A stretch of 64,000 nucleotides of DNA from Diploscapter coronatus (taxonomy: Eukaryota > Nematoda > Chromadorea > Rhabditida > Rhabditidae). Shown piece after piece: positions 45,593 to 58,580 of the stretch (position 1 is its first letter; every line of letters starts with the position of its first letter). Location: contig OZ038422.1 in NCBI GenBank assembly GCA_964036155.1, positions 32,635,201 through 32,699,200 of the forward strand, given 5' to 3'. Position numbers and translations under genes: made by a program. The notes beneath the pieces are model-generated. The model searched no databases, was not told the DNA's origin, and saw only the letters and a list, made by a program, of their open reading frames with translations.

Positions 45593-48500
45593 CTAGTATT
45601 TGGGAAAGCGATTAGTGGCATAGAGGTGGGCTGGGTCGACGAGGCCGACGGCGGCTGAGTTGTTGCTGGTTGCGGTGACTGGTTTGGCTCGATATGAATG
45701 CGGGTGCGGTACGGGGGTGGCTCCTGGCGGATAGGGGTGAATTGGCTGGACGGTGACTGCTGGGCCTCGTCCTGCTGGCCCAAAACCGCTGCTCTCTCGG
45801 CCTCCTCCAGTGACAAAAGGTAGCTGGGCGTAGTTCGGCGTAGGCCCGTAGGCTGCCTGAAATATCTCTTTGAAAGAGGCTTTTTTTTTGAAGATTTGAA
45901 CCTTAAAATGGGCCGGATGCTGATATCCGCCTGGTCGTCCCGTTCCGCTGTACGCGAACCAGGAGTTGAACATGTGGTAGTAGTCGGGACGGGGCATCCC
46001 GCCTGGCTGTAGCGGCGGTGAGATAGCGCTGTAATATTCTCCGTCGAAGCCGGCGAGGTTTGGATGACTTTTCGAGTTGCTAAAGTCCTTAGTGAAGCTC
46101 GGAAGCGATTTCTCTCAAACCTAGCCGAGGAGGTACTGGGGGCGCCGTAGAGGACATGAGGCTGTGGGTGCGCGTGGACGGCGCTGGCGGGATCTCTTGA
46201 ATGGTCGGGGAGGTGTCCACTGCGTCCGATGGAGTTGCCATTCCGAGTCGTCGCACGTCGGTATATGGGTATCTCATCCCCTGAAAGCCTCGAGTTTTCG
46301 CAAGAGATTATGATGAAAATAATACCCTCGGCATCTCGTAGGGATGGTCGTCGTACCCCGTGTTGGGCATCGATAAAGCCTGATGCGGCAGACGCCGCAG
46401 ACTGCCCCCGACCTTGTTGCTCGTACTGATGGGCGCGGTATCGAGAGCGGAGTGCTGCGTCCCAGGCGCCGTCATTCCACTCGTCGTACGCTGCTCCAGA
46501 AAAGGGCCCGTCCCGGTATCGATTGACCTAAAATTGGTTGAAATGGATTTTTTCTCTATTTCTTTGAAATGTGTGAGAAGCATTAGAGACAGCTCCAGTG
46601 TACACATCAGGTATATATATAGGGGGATAGTTGGAAATTATGTGATTTTTTCTTGATTGGAGTAAAGTTATACAGAAGGATAGGAGAAAGTTGGAGAACA
46701 ATAATGACATCTAAGAATCGTTGCACAAATAGACAATTAACTTAAATCGAGCAGAATCATGCGGTCATTCACATCGCAGACGGACATTCAGACGACAAGT
46801 TTCAACATCTTCGATCCAAGGGTGTGTCCATGCAGAAGACATTCCTCTTCATGCTGCGTACCTTCCGGTGGTCAATTTCGCCGGAGCATTCTTCGACGGT
46901 CTTTCGCTACAGTAGAATCTTGAGTTGCCCAAGATCAACGGTAGTGGATTGGGATGAGCATAGAAGTGATAGGGGATTTGCGGTCGAGCTTGACTTGTAG
47001 AATACGAAGGCCCCACTGTGATGGAGCCCATAAACGTAGAAGTAGTGGGTTGATCAAAGCAGTCAGTAGTTGTTGGAAGCTAAAACCGGAAAATGATCGT
47101 ATGCCGATAAACTAATCTCCTAAAAATGAGATCATAAGTCTACCAGCACACAATGCATCATTTCACAACCACGATCATTCAAAAAAGTCATCGATAAAAC
47201 AAGTTCCGATCAAATTCAAAATGAAAAATAAAACACTTCACCCATAAATTAATCAAGCATTACTGAACTTCGGGAAATATCCATGAAAATCATGACAAGT
47301 CGAGGAGTTCAAACAATTGTTATAAGTTTGAGTTAGTTCAAGTAACTCAATTTTTTCACTCGAGAACTAAAGTTTTCGACTAAATTTGTGACCTATAAAA
47401 TGTGATATCTCTAGTCTAGATTAGATATTTCTACAGGAAAATGAGATTTAAAAAAGAAAATTTACTTGAGCAGAATTTCTGTAGTCCGATTGACTTCTCG
47501 AGATAGAGTCCTTGGCCGCTCTTTGCATCTGGGGACTTGTACCGTTCTCTTCGTTTCTTCGAAGTCTGTCGTAGTGCTCCATGACTCTAAATTTATAAAA
47601 TCTTGTGGAGAAAAACGTGGTCGAATTCTCAATACCTTCGTCTCTCCTCCTCTTTGCTGACACTCGACGTGTCTTTGAGACTCTTTTCTGGCGAGGCATC
47701 CCTCGACTTGGAGCCGATTCCGAAGAAACTCTTCATGGCACTAGAAATTTGAAAACCTTTTCAAATACGCGGTGGAAATGACGGTTACCTTCCCACACTC
47801 TTTCGTCTTCCCTTTTCCACGCTTCGCTCTCGATTCGGAGCCCTTTGGGTTCCGCCCGTAATTTGTCCGTTTCCATTGCGGTACTCGATGACAATCGGAG
47901 TGCCAGGCGGGAAGGGGTGGAGGGGAGATGTCGCGCCGAGAACTGCTCTCTCGTTATCCCCAAATTCCACCGATGAGATGTTCGGTTCTCGATCGTAAGA
48001 AAGAGATCGACGAATTCGAGCGTCTGCTCTGGATTGACTACTGTATCTGATGTGTTGAGGCGTGTCAGAACCCTTGGGATGCACCGAAGCACTCCTAGCG
48101 CGTCCCTCGTGTTCAACAGATCGAGACGGAGCTAAATTCGAAGAAAGAAATACTTGAAGAATTTTCTTGAAGAATAATTTACCGCTGGTCTGTCTCTGAT
48201 GTTTGATTTCTTGGAACAATTTGATGTGGTTCGGATCGGTGGAAGCACCCATTCCCCTTCGTTCACTTAGACTCTTTCGATAAGGAGCTTCACGGTCAAA
48301 CGCGTTCATCGAATTAATCAGCTCGCTTTCATCCAGACTAAAATTTAAAGTGCATTTCGTCTTGCTGGAAAAACTACCTCTTAGCCATAATCTCGCTTTC
48401 CCGTCGAGAATTTCGATTGCTGGCTTGACTGACTGTTTCCATGTTGAAGTTGGCGTCTTCTTTCCTCGATCTCCGAATTTTCAACCGGACATGAGTCGCA

Positions 48501-51500
48501 TTGGGGCCAATTGCTTTCAATTTCTTGGTAATCGCTTCACTCGCGGCAGAGTTTGTCATTTCGGTAAAGTCGATCTGAATTCATGTACATTTTAGAAGAA
48601 GAAAAACTAAACTCTTACATCTTCAATTCCAACGATCCTATCGTTCACCCTCAATCTTCCGTCCTTATGAGCAGCACCACCGTGCATCACCTTGAAATTA
48701 GTCTAGATAACCTAACAAATGCTAGACTTACATTTTTAATAAATATCCCACAGTCGTGTCGGCTTCCATCGTGTTTCACCGAGACTCTCGCCTTCAAGCT
48801 CACGCCAAGTCCAGCACTACCGGTGTCGTTCAATGGCACTGTCAGCAGAATGTCCTCGAATTCCGAAGAGTGGCTATGAGACGATTCGGCTCGCTCACTG
48901 ATTGTAGCCGAAAGACTCTTCGCCACAGACTTGGGCTCGAGAGGATCCTCGTTTTCTCTTTCGACAGGGCTTTTCTCGTCTTCTTCTTTCGTGGATTTGT
49001 TCTAAATTTCAAGGAGCCGTTTTGGAAACTTTTATTTCATGTACCTGAGCAACTCGGGAGATGAGAAACTTGACGGTTTCCCCAACTGCGGCATTTTTCA
49101 GTCTTTCGACGATATCGGCTTGAGATAGTTTTGCAGTGGACTCTCCGTTGATTTCCAAAAGTCGATCTCCACCTTGTAAATGCCCAAGAGCAACCCCATG
49201 CGGTTTCACAGTTCCAATGTAAAACAATCGCTCTCCACTCGCTGTATCTCTACCAGTTACGGTAAAGCCGAATCCATTTGGACCTAGATTAAAAATGTGT
49301 TTTTTTCAAATTCACATTTTCCTCACTTTTCTCTAGCTCAATCATCTGCGTCTTGCCGATCTGTTGGGTGTTGGCCTGTTGGAGCAGGGACAAAATAGGC
49401 TTCTGAAAATGTCCGCTCTTTATCTATTGATAATGACTCATTGTTTAGCGATAAGTTCAAATCAAGTGCATAGATTTCAAAAGATATCAAAATCGTAGAA
49501 TTGATGGATATTTTCAAGGGAATAGTTGATATGATAGGCATTTTCTCGTGCATCTTGCACGAATAAGTATCTACTGTTTATTTGTTTAGCGAATCTAAAC
49601 ACACACACACATACACACCGTTTGTATGTTAATGGCTGAGTCATTCCGTTTCCAGTCGTACGAGTCATCACCCGCTGAGTTTCGCTCGATGCTCAGCGAT
49701 GGAGCCTCTTTGTTCGTGAGTTCAGAAAGGTACGCTCGCGCTCGAATCATTGACATCTGAAAGGTCACTTTATAAGTCATTAATGGATGAATTTCCTACC
49801 AAAAGTTATCTATTTTGAACAAAGTAGAAGGAACTTCCTTACCTGATAAACTGGTCTCCCATCAATTTCAAGAATGTTGTCTCCGACTCTCAGCCTCCCA
49901 TCTTTCGCAACTCTGCCGTCTTCCTGGATCTTGATAATTTGAACAGCAGTCAGTTTGCCTAGTTCATCTTGGATGCCAGTGACCTGGAGGTTCGAAGTTT
50001 CGAAAATAAGATTGGCGAAAAATTTACCTCAATCCCCATAGGAATCTGTTCTTCGTCTGGGAAAACCAAGAGTATCGAAGTCGGCTCGGTGGACACTGGA
50101 CTCGTGAATCGGGAGGAGTGTCTCAAAACTCCCGGAGAATAGTCTCGACCCATAGGCGAGCTATTGCTATCTTCATAATCCTTTAAATTCATCTTCAATT
50201 TTGCTAGACTTGAAAAATTCACCTCTAAAGCGTCAAAGTAGGCGTCCGTAATTTTGGACTTCCTCTGTGAGTTTCGAATGAACCTTTGTCGAGTGGGTTG
50301 CTCGCCGTTCTCTTCGTCTTCGAACTTGAGTATCTTAGGGGAGTCTGGAAGAAAGTTTGTTTTAATTTTGAACAAGTTATTTTCTCACCATGGTGCGATG
50401 TCTGTGGTTTGGGGTTGTAATTTCTCAGAGATGATCTTAGGGGCGGTTGAGCCTGACTTTCTTCGCCGGGTTCAGAAACACTTGGTTGATCGACTTTCGA
50501 TTCGTTTTGACCCTTCTTCTGTCTTCCTCCAGTATTCGAGACCCGTAGGCTTCCGACTAAAAAGAATGAAACTTTTTTTCTTTTTTAATGAAGCGCGAAT
50601 TTAGCATACCTGGATAAATTTTTGAACTGTCAAAAATTTCGACCACATCAGACTTATTCGATGGGTTTTCGAAGGAGGAGATCAATCTAAAATTCTTACT
50701 TTTCGTGGAATTAAAAATGTGATTATTACTTTGAAATCCTACTCCCAGTCCCGAAAGACGTCTCGTTATTGTCGTTTGAATCCGGCAATTTTATGATGCT
50801 GCAAATTTCAGCGGAAGTCGACTGGGACATCGAAACTTGTTGACTTTGGTCGTTGCTGGATGAGTCTGGTATGGCCAGAATCTAAATGAATAAATGGAAA
50901 AGAATTATTTGACCTGAAAATTGCCACATATCCTATCAGAAAATGTTGCTATTTTCTAAAAGTTTTCAGAGGAGTTGGAAAACCGCGTCATGAAAGTATA
51001 TCGGATGATGATTTCTTCCAGAAATTTTGGCAACAATCGGGCGAATTTGAGAATTTATGCGTGCGATGCATGCGTTTTCCCAGCTGATCATTCAAAAAGT
51101 GACTACTGGCATTGGGTTGATTGATGTGGTTTCTAATTGATGAAGTTCTAGGCAGCAGAAATAAGGAAAAGATAGGAATAAGCGGGGCGGAAGAGGATAG
51201 GAAACCGATAAGAAAAAGTTGATACAAACCGGACGGATTTTTCTATTTCTGTGTTGGATAATAAGATTAATTAGCGTCACATAATGGATACGACAAAAAA
51301 TATGAATTCCAGCAATTTTCAAATCGAAAAAGTTCGAGATGCAAGATCACTGGACTAGAAATGCGTTACAGATTAAAAGCGAATTTCAAGTGTAGATTTC
51401 GAGAAGTGCTTATGAAATTTAAGCCCACTTGACTGTCGGGAATGATGAATAAGACGGCGAGTTTACTAATAAGCGGCGCGCACGTTTTGTCAGGCAACAA

Positions 51501-51634
51501 CTTATATATTAGAGATTTTACGCAGCAAAACAATCGTAATATTTCCTGATTCGGGTAAATAATGATGAATGGAATAATCCATTTACCGTCACATGTTCCT
51601 TGGTCGGTTGAGATTGCGAATAGACTGTCGACAT
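45593..51634 (-). CDS. par-3: PAR-3/Bazooka polarity scaffold with three PDZ domains
   Basis: About 21 exons on the minus strand. PDZ1 spans 50190-49620 (IPMGIEVTGIQDELGK, AKDGRLRVGDNILEIDGRPV), PDZ2 49285-49050 (GPNGFGFTVTGRDTASGER, LQGGDRLLEINGEST), PDZ3 48800-48450 (TGSAGLGVSLKARVSV, HGGAAHKDGRLRVNDRIVGI). C-terminal to PDZ3, APYRKSLSERRG at about 48290 matches the conserved aPKC-binding and phosphorylation site of PAR-3 (FGRQSMSEKR in vertebrates). The tail is rich in Pro, Ser, Tyr and Gly and ends HLYATNRFPKY at a TAG. In the family, PAR-3 assembles with PAR-6 and aPKC at the cortex to set polarity. The chosen ATG at 51634 starts a short exon (MSTVYSQSQPTKEHVT) that joins in frame to 50883. 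With this start the N-terminal CR1 oligomerisation domain is absent; an undetected upstream exon is possible. Some tail junctions are approximate. Confidence 0.92.
49599..49619. repeat. (AC)n microsatellite forming a par-3 splice donor
   Basis: The run of CA/AC dinucleotides reads GTGTGT on the coding strand immediately after the exon ending NIQT. The dinucleotide repeat therefore supplies the 5' splice site. Confidence 0.6.
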
Positions 51635-53074
51635 TTAACGACGGGAATAAGTTAGAAGAAAGATTCACGAATTCGGCAAATTTCAAGCGGTAATTTCAAT
51701 CTTCAATCTGAAAACTTGTCAGTTTTACTCAAATTTTAGCATAGAACTGTAGTACTCAATGGGCTCTATAAAATGATATCAAGGTTTTTGGAAAAATCTT
51801 TAAACGTTAAAAAATTATAAAGAAAATAAATTTGCGTATCAAAAAATGTATCCCAGACTTTTCAATGGCTTGGTGGTCTAGGGCCAGTATACGCATAAAG
51901 TATTATACAGGCAGATCGATCGATAACTAGAGGGATGGAAAGAGGAAAAAGAGAAAAAAAGACGGAGAGAGAGAGAGAAAAAGCGAATGTTTGTATGGAA
52001 TGAAGAATGTGAATGGTGAGAAAGTATGCTGGTATGAGGGTGAGATGAGAGATCATAGCAATTTGAGAGGAAGCCAGACACGAGAGGGTCGGGAAAATGC
52101 TTTAGCTATTCATTTGCCCTTACGCATAGTTTTGGAGCCCACCAAAGGGCTTATCTAATAAAATTACTAACGATCGGCCTTGCATGAGAGTAGGACATAA
52201 ATTTACTATCGCACTCAACCTGGACTTCAGCCAATTCTAAATTTAGAAGATACCACGAAAAAAATGGAAAATTCTGTCACAAGATAATGAATACGTAGAT
52301 GTGATAAATTACCACGACAAAACTTCCTTTGGAGACAAGAAAATTGAATTAACCTTTCATTCAGAAAACATGCAATTTTACAAAAAAAAAAATAACGAAA
52401 TTGTTAGATTCAAATAGAAAAGAGAACTCATTTTTCATGCAAATATAAAACTCTCAAAATCAGATAAATATAAGACTGACCTCGCCCTAAAAACAACGAA
52501 TAGGCGTTTTTCGCTCGTTCGTTTTTTTTTTCGAAGTTTTCCGTTCCCACGTTCTGACTCCAATGACCCATTACTTTTCAAGCAAACGGTCAAATTACCT
52601 CGAGGAATAGATCAAAAGATTTGTGCTTTGTATAGTAAAGGTAGAGCATAACATAAATTTTAATGAAAAAGGGATTTTATTAAATTTGACTGTAGTTTTG
52701 TATTTGATAAGAAATAACAAAAATTTTACGAAAAAAATTTTATAAAATTTACTGAAGAACACCTTTGTGTATTGGCTTGAGTATAACATTCCTCTTCATT
52801 AATTTCAACAAGTATTATTCATTTTCCTTCTTTTCCCCTATCACTTCTCCCCACTCACTCTGCAAGATACTGCGCTTACGCTCTGTTTATTCGAGCGCGT
52901 TTGGATGCATTCGCTCGTTTGTTGCTATTCTTGAAATTTTCTAAATTATTTTATTTATTTTTATTTTCGTTTGAAATTATGAAAGTTCGCGTGCTTTGCA
53001 ATATTTGAATTTTTTACTGTTCGATTTGGAATATTTCGTTTCTAACTAGATTTTTAAAATTTTTTATTTTTAGC
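51635..53074. other. Divergent intergenic region between par-3 and vps-16
   Basis: About 1.4 kb with a (GA)-rich stretch near 51960-51985. It presumably carries both promoters and possibly a distal par-3 exon. I looked for the PAR-3 N-terminal domain here and saw none. Confidence 0.45.
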
Positions 53075-56000
53075 ATGTCGGCTCTGGATCGAGACCGAGC
53101 TACATGGATCAACATCGCTACGCCGGATTCTACGCTGAACGATGCAGTTACTCTTCGGTGAATAAGTTTTGTAATTAAAAGAAATACAAAAAGCTCAGTT
53201 TCCAACGGTGTTATTCGCTTGCCGAGCCGATCAAATTCGCGGACCCTATGCACTTCGCTGCCTGTCCTTATTCAGGGCCGATCGGTAAAAATGCTTTAAA
53301 AGTCATTTTGCAGAAACTAATAAAATAGTATGATACAAGTCATGAAAGTAGTGCGTTTAATTTTTCAGTAATTTTGAAAAATATCGCCCCAACAACTTTA
53401 TTGTGGCTAGAATTAAAAAATTATTTTAGCAAAGATTCTTCAAGATTTATCATACGACTCTCTTAAAATGTTCTCCAAAAATTAAAATTAAACGTTTAGC
53501 GATTTGCTGGCACAGCGTGGAGACGAAGAATTGGACCATTTCAATTCAAACGGCGACCGGCCGATTTTTGAAGGAAAAAATCCTGATACCTGACATGCAC
53601 TCGGTCGCTTGGACTCGAAGTTAGTTTTGTTAAAAGTAAAATTAAAAATATATATTTTAGATCATCAGTTAGTCGTTCTGACGTATCGAGGCACTGTGAT
53701 GATCTACTCGGCAGTTGGCGACCTGCTCAACGAAATTCCCTTCTCCCAGGTATCACAATTTTGCAATATAAAATGGTTTTAGAAAATAAAACAACTTGTA
53801 AATTTTCTAGAAAATAGACAAAATTACGAGTTTTCTTTTCAGAACATCCACGATGTTTGCGATTTACGCGTATTCGAGACGTACGCTGATGATTCGGGAT
53901 TTGCGGTTTTAGACCAGCAGGGCCGCATCGCGGTCGTCAACAAAGTCACCGAACCGGTCATCTGGACGATTTCCCCTCCGTCCAAAGAGCAAGTCACTGC
54001 ATGGGCGATTATTCGGCAGGTATTTGATTCAGAAATGTTGTTTCAACTCTGGCCTAAACTTAATGGAAGATTATTCGGCAGATAGAAAATATTTAAAAAA
54101 AAAAAAAAAAAAAAAAAACTTTTACAATTCTTGGTTAAACGTATTGGGTGGGTGATTATTTATCAGGCGTTTGATTAAAAATGATGATTTTTAACAGAAA
54201 TCTAAATTGACGAGAGTCGTGGTTGCGATCTCTGAAGTTTTCTACAGTGGGCACCAAGGCGAACATCTGACAGTTGTGGTTGGTTTTATTTTTTAATTTG
54301 AAAAAGCATCTTTCAAAATTGGAAAAATTTCTTGATATTTCCAGGACACTCCTTGGGCGCTTTCAAACGGCGAATATCGGCATATTGAGTTTCGAAACGA
54401 CCTGGAGTTGGTCGCGGTTTATCACAATTCCGGGTTTATTCAGGTTTTTGTCTTCTAAAAATAGTAAAAACGGGCTATTCCGAAATATACACAATTTGAA
54501 AAAAGATTAATAGGACAAATGGATTTGGATATACAAGAGTTTTCTTTTTCAAATTATCAAAATGATGTTTTTCAGATCGTCGCTTCGGAGCTCACGGTGG
54601 AAGTTCATCGAATTACGGTCGCCAATCCGGACTATTCGGTGATCAAATTGGGCTGGGTCGGCAGCAGTGCAGTGTTCGCGCTGAGAAGGAAGGGGCACGA
54701 CATTCGCGACAGGAACATTCAATTCTATTCAGCCGCTTCGAACTCGGATGGGAATTACGAGTAAGCCGATTTTCCTCGATTTTTCCTACTTAAAATAGAA
54801 CGTTGAAACCTATTTATTTTTCTCATTCATCATTTATAACGCTTGTAAAATTTCAACTTCTTTTTTATCGTAATTCTGAAACTTATCATTTTCCTGGTTT
54901 TTTCAACTTGTTTATCTTCAGACTCCTAACCATGCAGAACATCGCGGTCGAGTCTGACGGCATCAAGCTTTACGGAGGGGCCGACGTCACTTTTGTATCC
55001 ATCGTTTCGGGTAAGCTAAAAATTATAATTTTAATAAGCTTCAAACTCTCTTCGAGATCGTTTTACTTCACTCGCTTTGCATATCATGATTTTTTCCTAA
55101 ATTTTCATTTAAAATTTCACTTTGAAATTTCCATTTCTTCATTTTTTTAAATTATATTATATTTTAGACGCTGAAAAAGCCGTACTAGGAGTGGTTTCCC
55201 AGGACGACTCTGCATTTCTCTACGAGGCTGCGAAAAAGCTCGACACGAATGAGAGTCATTCCGCCTATGAAAATGCGATTATGGTGATTTTCATTTTTTA
55301 AAATGTTTTAATTTCTGAAATTGTATTTTATAGGTCCGGGATATGCCTCACGCCATCAGGCAATGCATTCTCTGCGCGCAAGCCGCGTGGAGCGTGGAAA
55401 TCCAGAAAACCCTCCTGAAAGTAAGCGTAATTTCGAAAACAGACCTAGACAGACGCGGTCAGAATGAAAGTCACAAGGGAGGGTGTATGCGAGTCAAAAA
55501 TTTTTATAGAAAATTTATACATAGGGGTACGCATCAAGAATTTGGCAGAATCTTTTAGTTTAAAGTGGTACACAAGGGGGATTTGGCTCAGGTCCTACCT
55601 TGGTCTGATTTTGAAAAATGTCGTTTAATTTTATTTTTCAGGCTGCTAAATTCGGCATGGCTTTTACGTCGGGGTACGATACAACGGAATTTGTTAAGGT
55701 CAGACTTTTTATAATTAAAAAAACTCCAATTGCGAATCTCCAGGTGATCAAATTACTGAGGGTTTTGAACGAGCTGAGAAGCAAGCGACTCGGAATCCCG
55801 ATCAGCTTTGAACAGTGAGTTTTAATTAAGCTAGTTGTGCTTAACTTGCCAATTAACTCGAGATAATTAGAGTAATTAAAATAATTAATTAGCTAATTCG
55901 GATTTATTAAGCTAATTAATTATGCTAATTGAGTTAGTTAATTATCACAAAGTAATTAAGACTTCAAACCTTGGGTGAAAGCAACTTGCTGAATCGACTA

Positions 56001-58307
56001 ATCGAAACCGGCGAGTTTGGCGAGGCGATGAAAATCCACGAGTGGCTCGAGACGGACGGACCGGAAGGCGCCGATCGGATTTTGCTGAATTGGGTAGGTT
56101 TCTAAATCTTATTTTAACAACTGCAAAAATTTCCATACTCAACAAAGTCATTCGTTTTATTATTTTCAGAAAGTTTTCTAAAAGTGTTTAAAATAAATGA
56201 AATTTCAAGTTATCTTGAGGAAATTTACCAAATTTTAAAAATAAGAACTTTTTAGGTCCACGGGATTCTAAAGCGCACGGCGGCTTCTTCGAAAACGCAG
56301 TACGACTCGATGGAAATCAAGAAGTTGAACGATAAGATCATCGCTAAACTGTCGCAATACCCGCATGTTTCCATTGCAGGTATTTTCACCCTGTTGGGTT
56401 TCTTTTAAAAAGTGGAAATGTTTAAATAAATTTTTAAAATTCAAGATGCTGCAAAGTGGGCGATCGACGCAAAACTGCCGACTTTAGCTAGGCTCCTCAT
56501 CAAAAGCGACCCAGATGAGTCGAAACAAGTACGATTAAAAAAATCTTTATCATTTTATCTAAAATTTTGTTTAAATTTAAATTTAATTTAAAATATTTTT
56601 ATTTTTAAATTTTAGGTAGAAGTCCTTCTGAAACTCGGCGATATCACAGAAGCTCTGGAAAAAGCCGCCGCCACCGATAAACCACAACTCATCTTGCAGG
56701 TCAAATTAAACTTTTAAATTAAAAACAAATTACAAGATTGAAACTTCAGGTGATTCGACACTTGATGAAGATCCAACGACGTTCCGACTACGAATTGACG
56801 ATTCGGAAAATTCCTTTGGTCCGTTTTTTTTTTCAAAAGACTCTTCATTTTTCAACATTCCAAGATTTTCCTATTTTCAAAGTTTTCTGGAGCTTCCATG
56901 TCAAATGCGATTTCTTTAAAGACCTTGAATAATTGAAAGAGTTTCTCTAGAATTTTGCAGGTTTTCTTGAAAATTACATTTTTAATTTGACATTTTCAGG
57001 CTCAATGTCTCTACCAAGAGCTGATTCGCGAGGATAGTGACGGCCGTGTGGCCGGACGACAGATGTTGGCCCTTTTGGAACAGGCCTCTGACTACGAACG
57101 GCAAATGCTTCTACATTTAGATACTGCATCGAACGAAATGAATGTGAGCTTGCAAAAGAATCAAAAACCAAGTTTCTAGAAAGGAACTTAAAATGAATTT
57201 TTTTTTAATTTAAAGTTTTTTCAGCCCTCCGAAAGACTAAACGCCCTTCGAAGGGCCAAGGACGCTTCTCATAATTTGGGCGACAAACCCCTCGAGGAAA
57301 TTCTATCCGATGTGGTAGGGTTCAAATATTTTCACAACTATTCGAGACGAAAAATCCACTTTTCTCGAATTCTTCTAAACATGAATTTTTGAAAATGTTT
57401 CAAAAATTCTAGAAATTCTTTGTTTTTTGCCATATTTAATATACAAATATGGAGGTTTTTTTATTGAAATTTAAAGATGCAAAAATAATAATTTTGTTTC
57501 CAGGCCGCCTTTGCCCCGGGTCAATCTCAAAGAAATGAGGATCAACTCAAAATCCGAGAAGCGGTCATCGCCCACGCTTCAGATCCCGGAAAAGTCGCAC
57601 AACTCAAGCAACAAGCGAAATTGGCCGATAAACAGTTGGTTGATCAAATTATCGAGATTTTTTTTTATTTATTAGAAACTTTTTCTTTCAGATCTTATTT
57701 CTGCAAAATTTTGAAAGAAAAATTTAATAGACCATATAATGAAGCATCGAGTTTTCAAAGTTTAAAACCGCCCGTGTTATTTTTCAGAGTATTCTACTGG
57801 ACGATTGAGGGCCTAGTGAAGGCTGGTAAAATGGAGCAACTTTTCGATATGGCTCAGAAAAAGACCAACTATGGATATTTGGTGGGGCTTAAAAATGATT
57901 TTTTGAAAATAAAAATCTTGGGAATCGAATTTTGGAAAAATCATTTTTTTTTAATTTAGCCCTTCATCAAGGCCTGCATGAAATACAACAAGATCGAGGA
58001 ATGCAACAAGTATTTCGCCAAAGTGACGGGATACGAAAATTTGGTCGCCGCACATGTAGAAATGGGGTTGGTTTTGGAATTTAAGATGTTTTTCTTTGAG
58101 AAACAATTGGAGGATTAACTCTCTTCGAGAGTCGTCTTCTCTTCAGCATATATTGAGAAAAAAAATTTCAGAAATTTCGTGACCGCGGCGAAAATGGCAT
58201 TTGATAGGAGGGATTCCGACACTTTACAGAACATTTTCATGAAGTCGTTCAAGGACAAAGACGCCTACGAGAAAGTGGGCAGATTGGTGAAGTCGCTGCC
58301 TCGATGA
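53075..58307 (+). CDS. vps-16: VPS16, core subunit of HOPS/CORVET tethering complexes
   Basis: About 20 exons. The ATG at 53075 lies one base after a TTTTTAG acceptor; frame and exon phases then reproduce the VPS16 N-terminus (PYSGPIAICW against human PYGGPIALLR). The N-terminal beta-propeller region includes [40 protein letters not shown] and [13 protein letters not shown]. The middle has [20 protein letters not shown]-like [18 protein letters not shown] and [20 protein letters not shown], matching the human [20 protein letters not shown] segment. The C-terminal alpha-solenoid includes [55 protein letters not shown] and [20 protein letters not shown], ending VKSLPR and TGA. The protein binds VPS33 and VPS18 and is needed for endosome-lysosome fusion. 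It is followed at close range by the M16 gene on the same strand. Introns hold a poly(A) tract, a family C element and a TAATTA-rich patch. Confidence 0.94.
54095..54118. repeat. Poly(A) tract
   Basis: A run of 24 A in a VPS16 intron. The sequence just before it (GATTATTCGGCAG) repeats exonic sequence upstream (GCGATTATTCGGCAGG at about 54005), and a partial second copy follows, suggesting slippage or a small duplication. Confidence 0.85.
55440..55608. repeat. MITE-like element, family C copy 3
   Basis: It begins CAGACCTAGACAGACGC and ends CCTACCTTGGTCTGA, with interior GGGTACGCA and GTACACAAGGGGGA strings shared with the 8121, 13571 and 63746 copies. It sits in a VPS16 intron. Confidence 0.65.
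55819..55960. repeat. AT-rich TAATTA/AGCTAATT repeat patch
   Basis: Repeated, partly palindromic units such as TTAATTAGCTAATT, TTAAGCTAATTAATTATG and GCTAATTGAG fill most of a VPS16 intron. Confidence 0.7.
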
Positions 58308-58454
58308 TTCTTTTATTCGAGAAAATATCATTTCATTTTTGAAAATTGTGATAACTTATCATTCATACTGGTCCGCTAGTGCTATTTTTATTTTCGTGAT
58401 TTGATTTGATGAAACCCTCAGGTTAACCACCTTGTAAATTTATTTTTGCTTTTC

Positions 58455-58576
58455 AATAAATTTGACTTTTGTCCCATTTTAACGATCTTCTTCATACTAC
58501 TGGTTTTTGAACCAATTTTGGTATTTCAGTTTCTTTTGGAAGTTATATTTTAATTTAATGATTTTTTAATTTTTAG
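58455..58576 (+). promoter_or_regulatory. Operon-type junction: VPS16 poly(A) signal and acceptor of the M16 gene
   Basis: AATAAA at 58455-58460 is followed by a U-rich stretch and a TTTTTAG acceptor ending at 58576, 4 bases before the next ATG. The roughly 100-base gap and U-rich element match the intercistronic layout of nematode operons. Confidence 0.6.
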
Positions 58577-58580
58577 GTAG

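Noticed and set aside
53104..53157. Alternative VPS16 start at 53104 in another frame
   Set aside because: The ATG at 53075 gives exon phases that reproduce the conserved VPS16 N-terminus, whereas the 53104 frame needs a weak internal acceptor.
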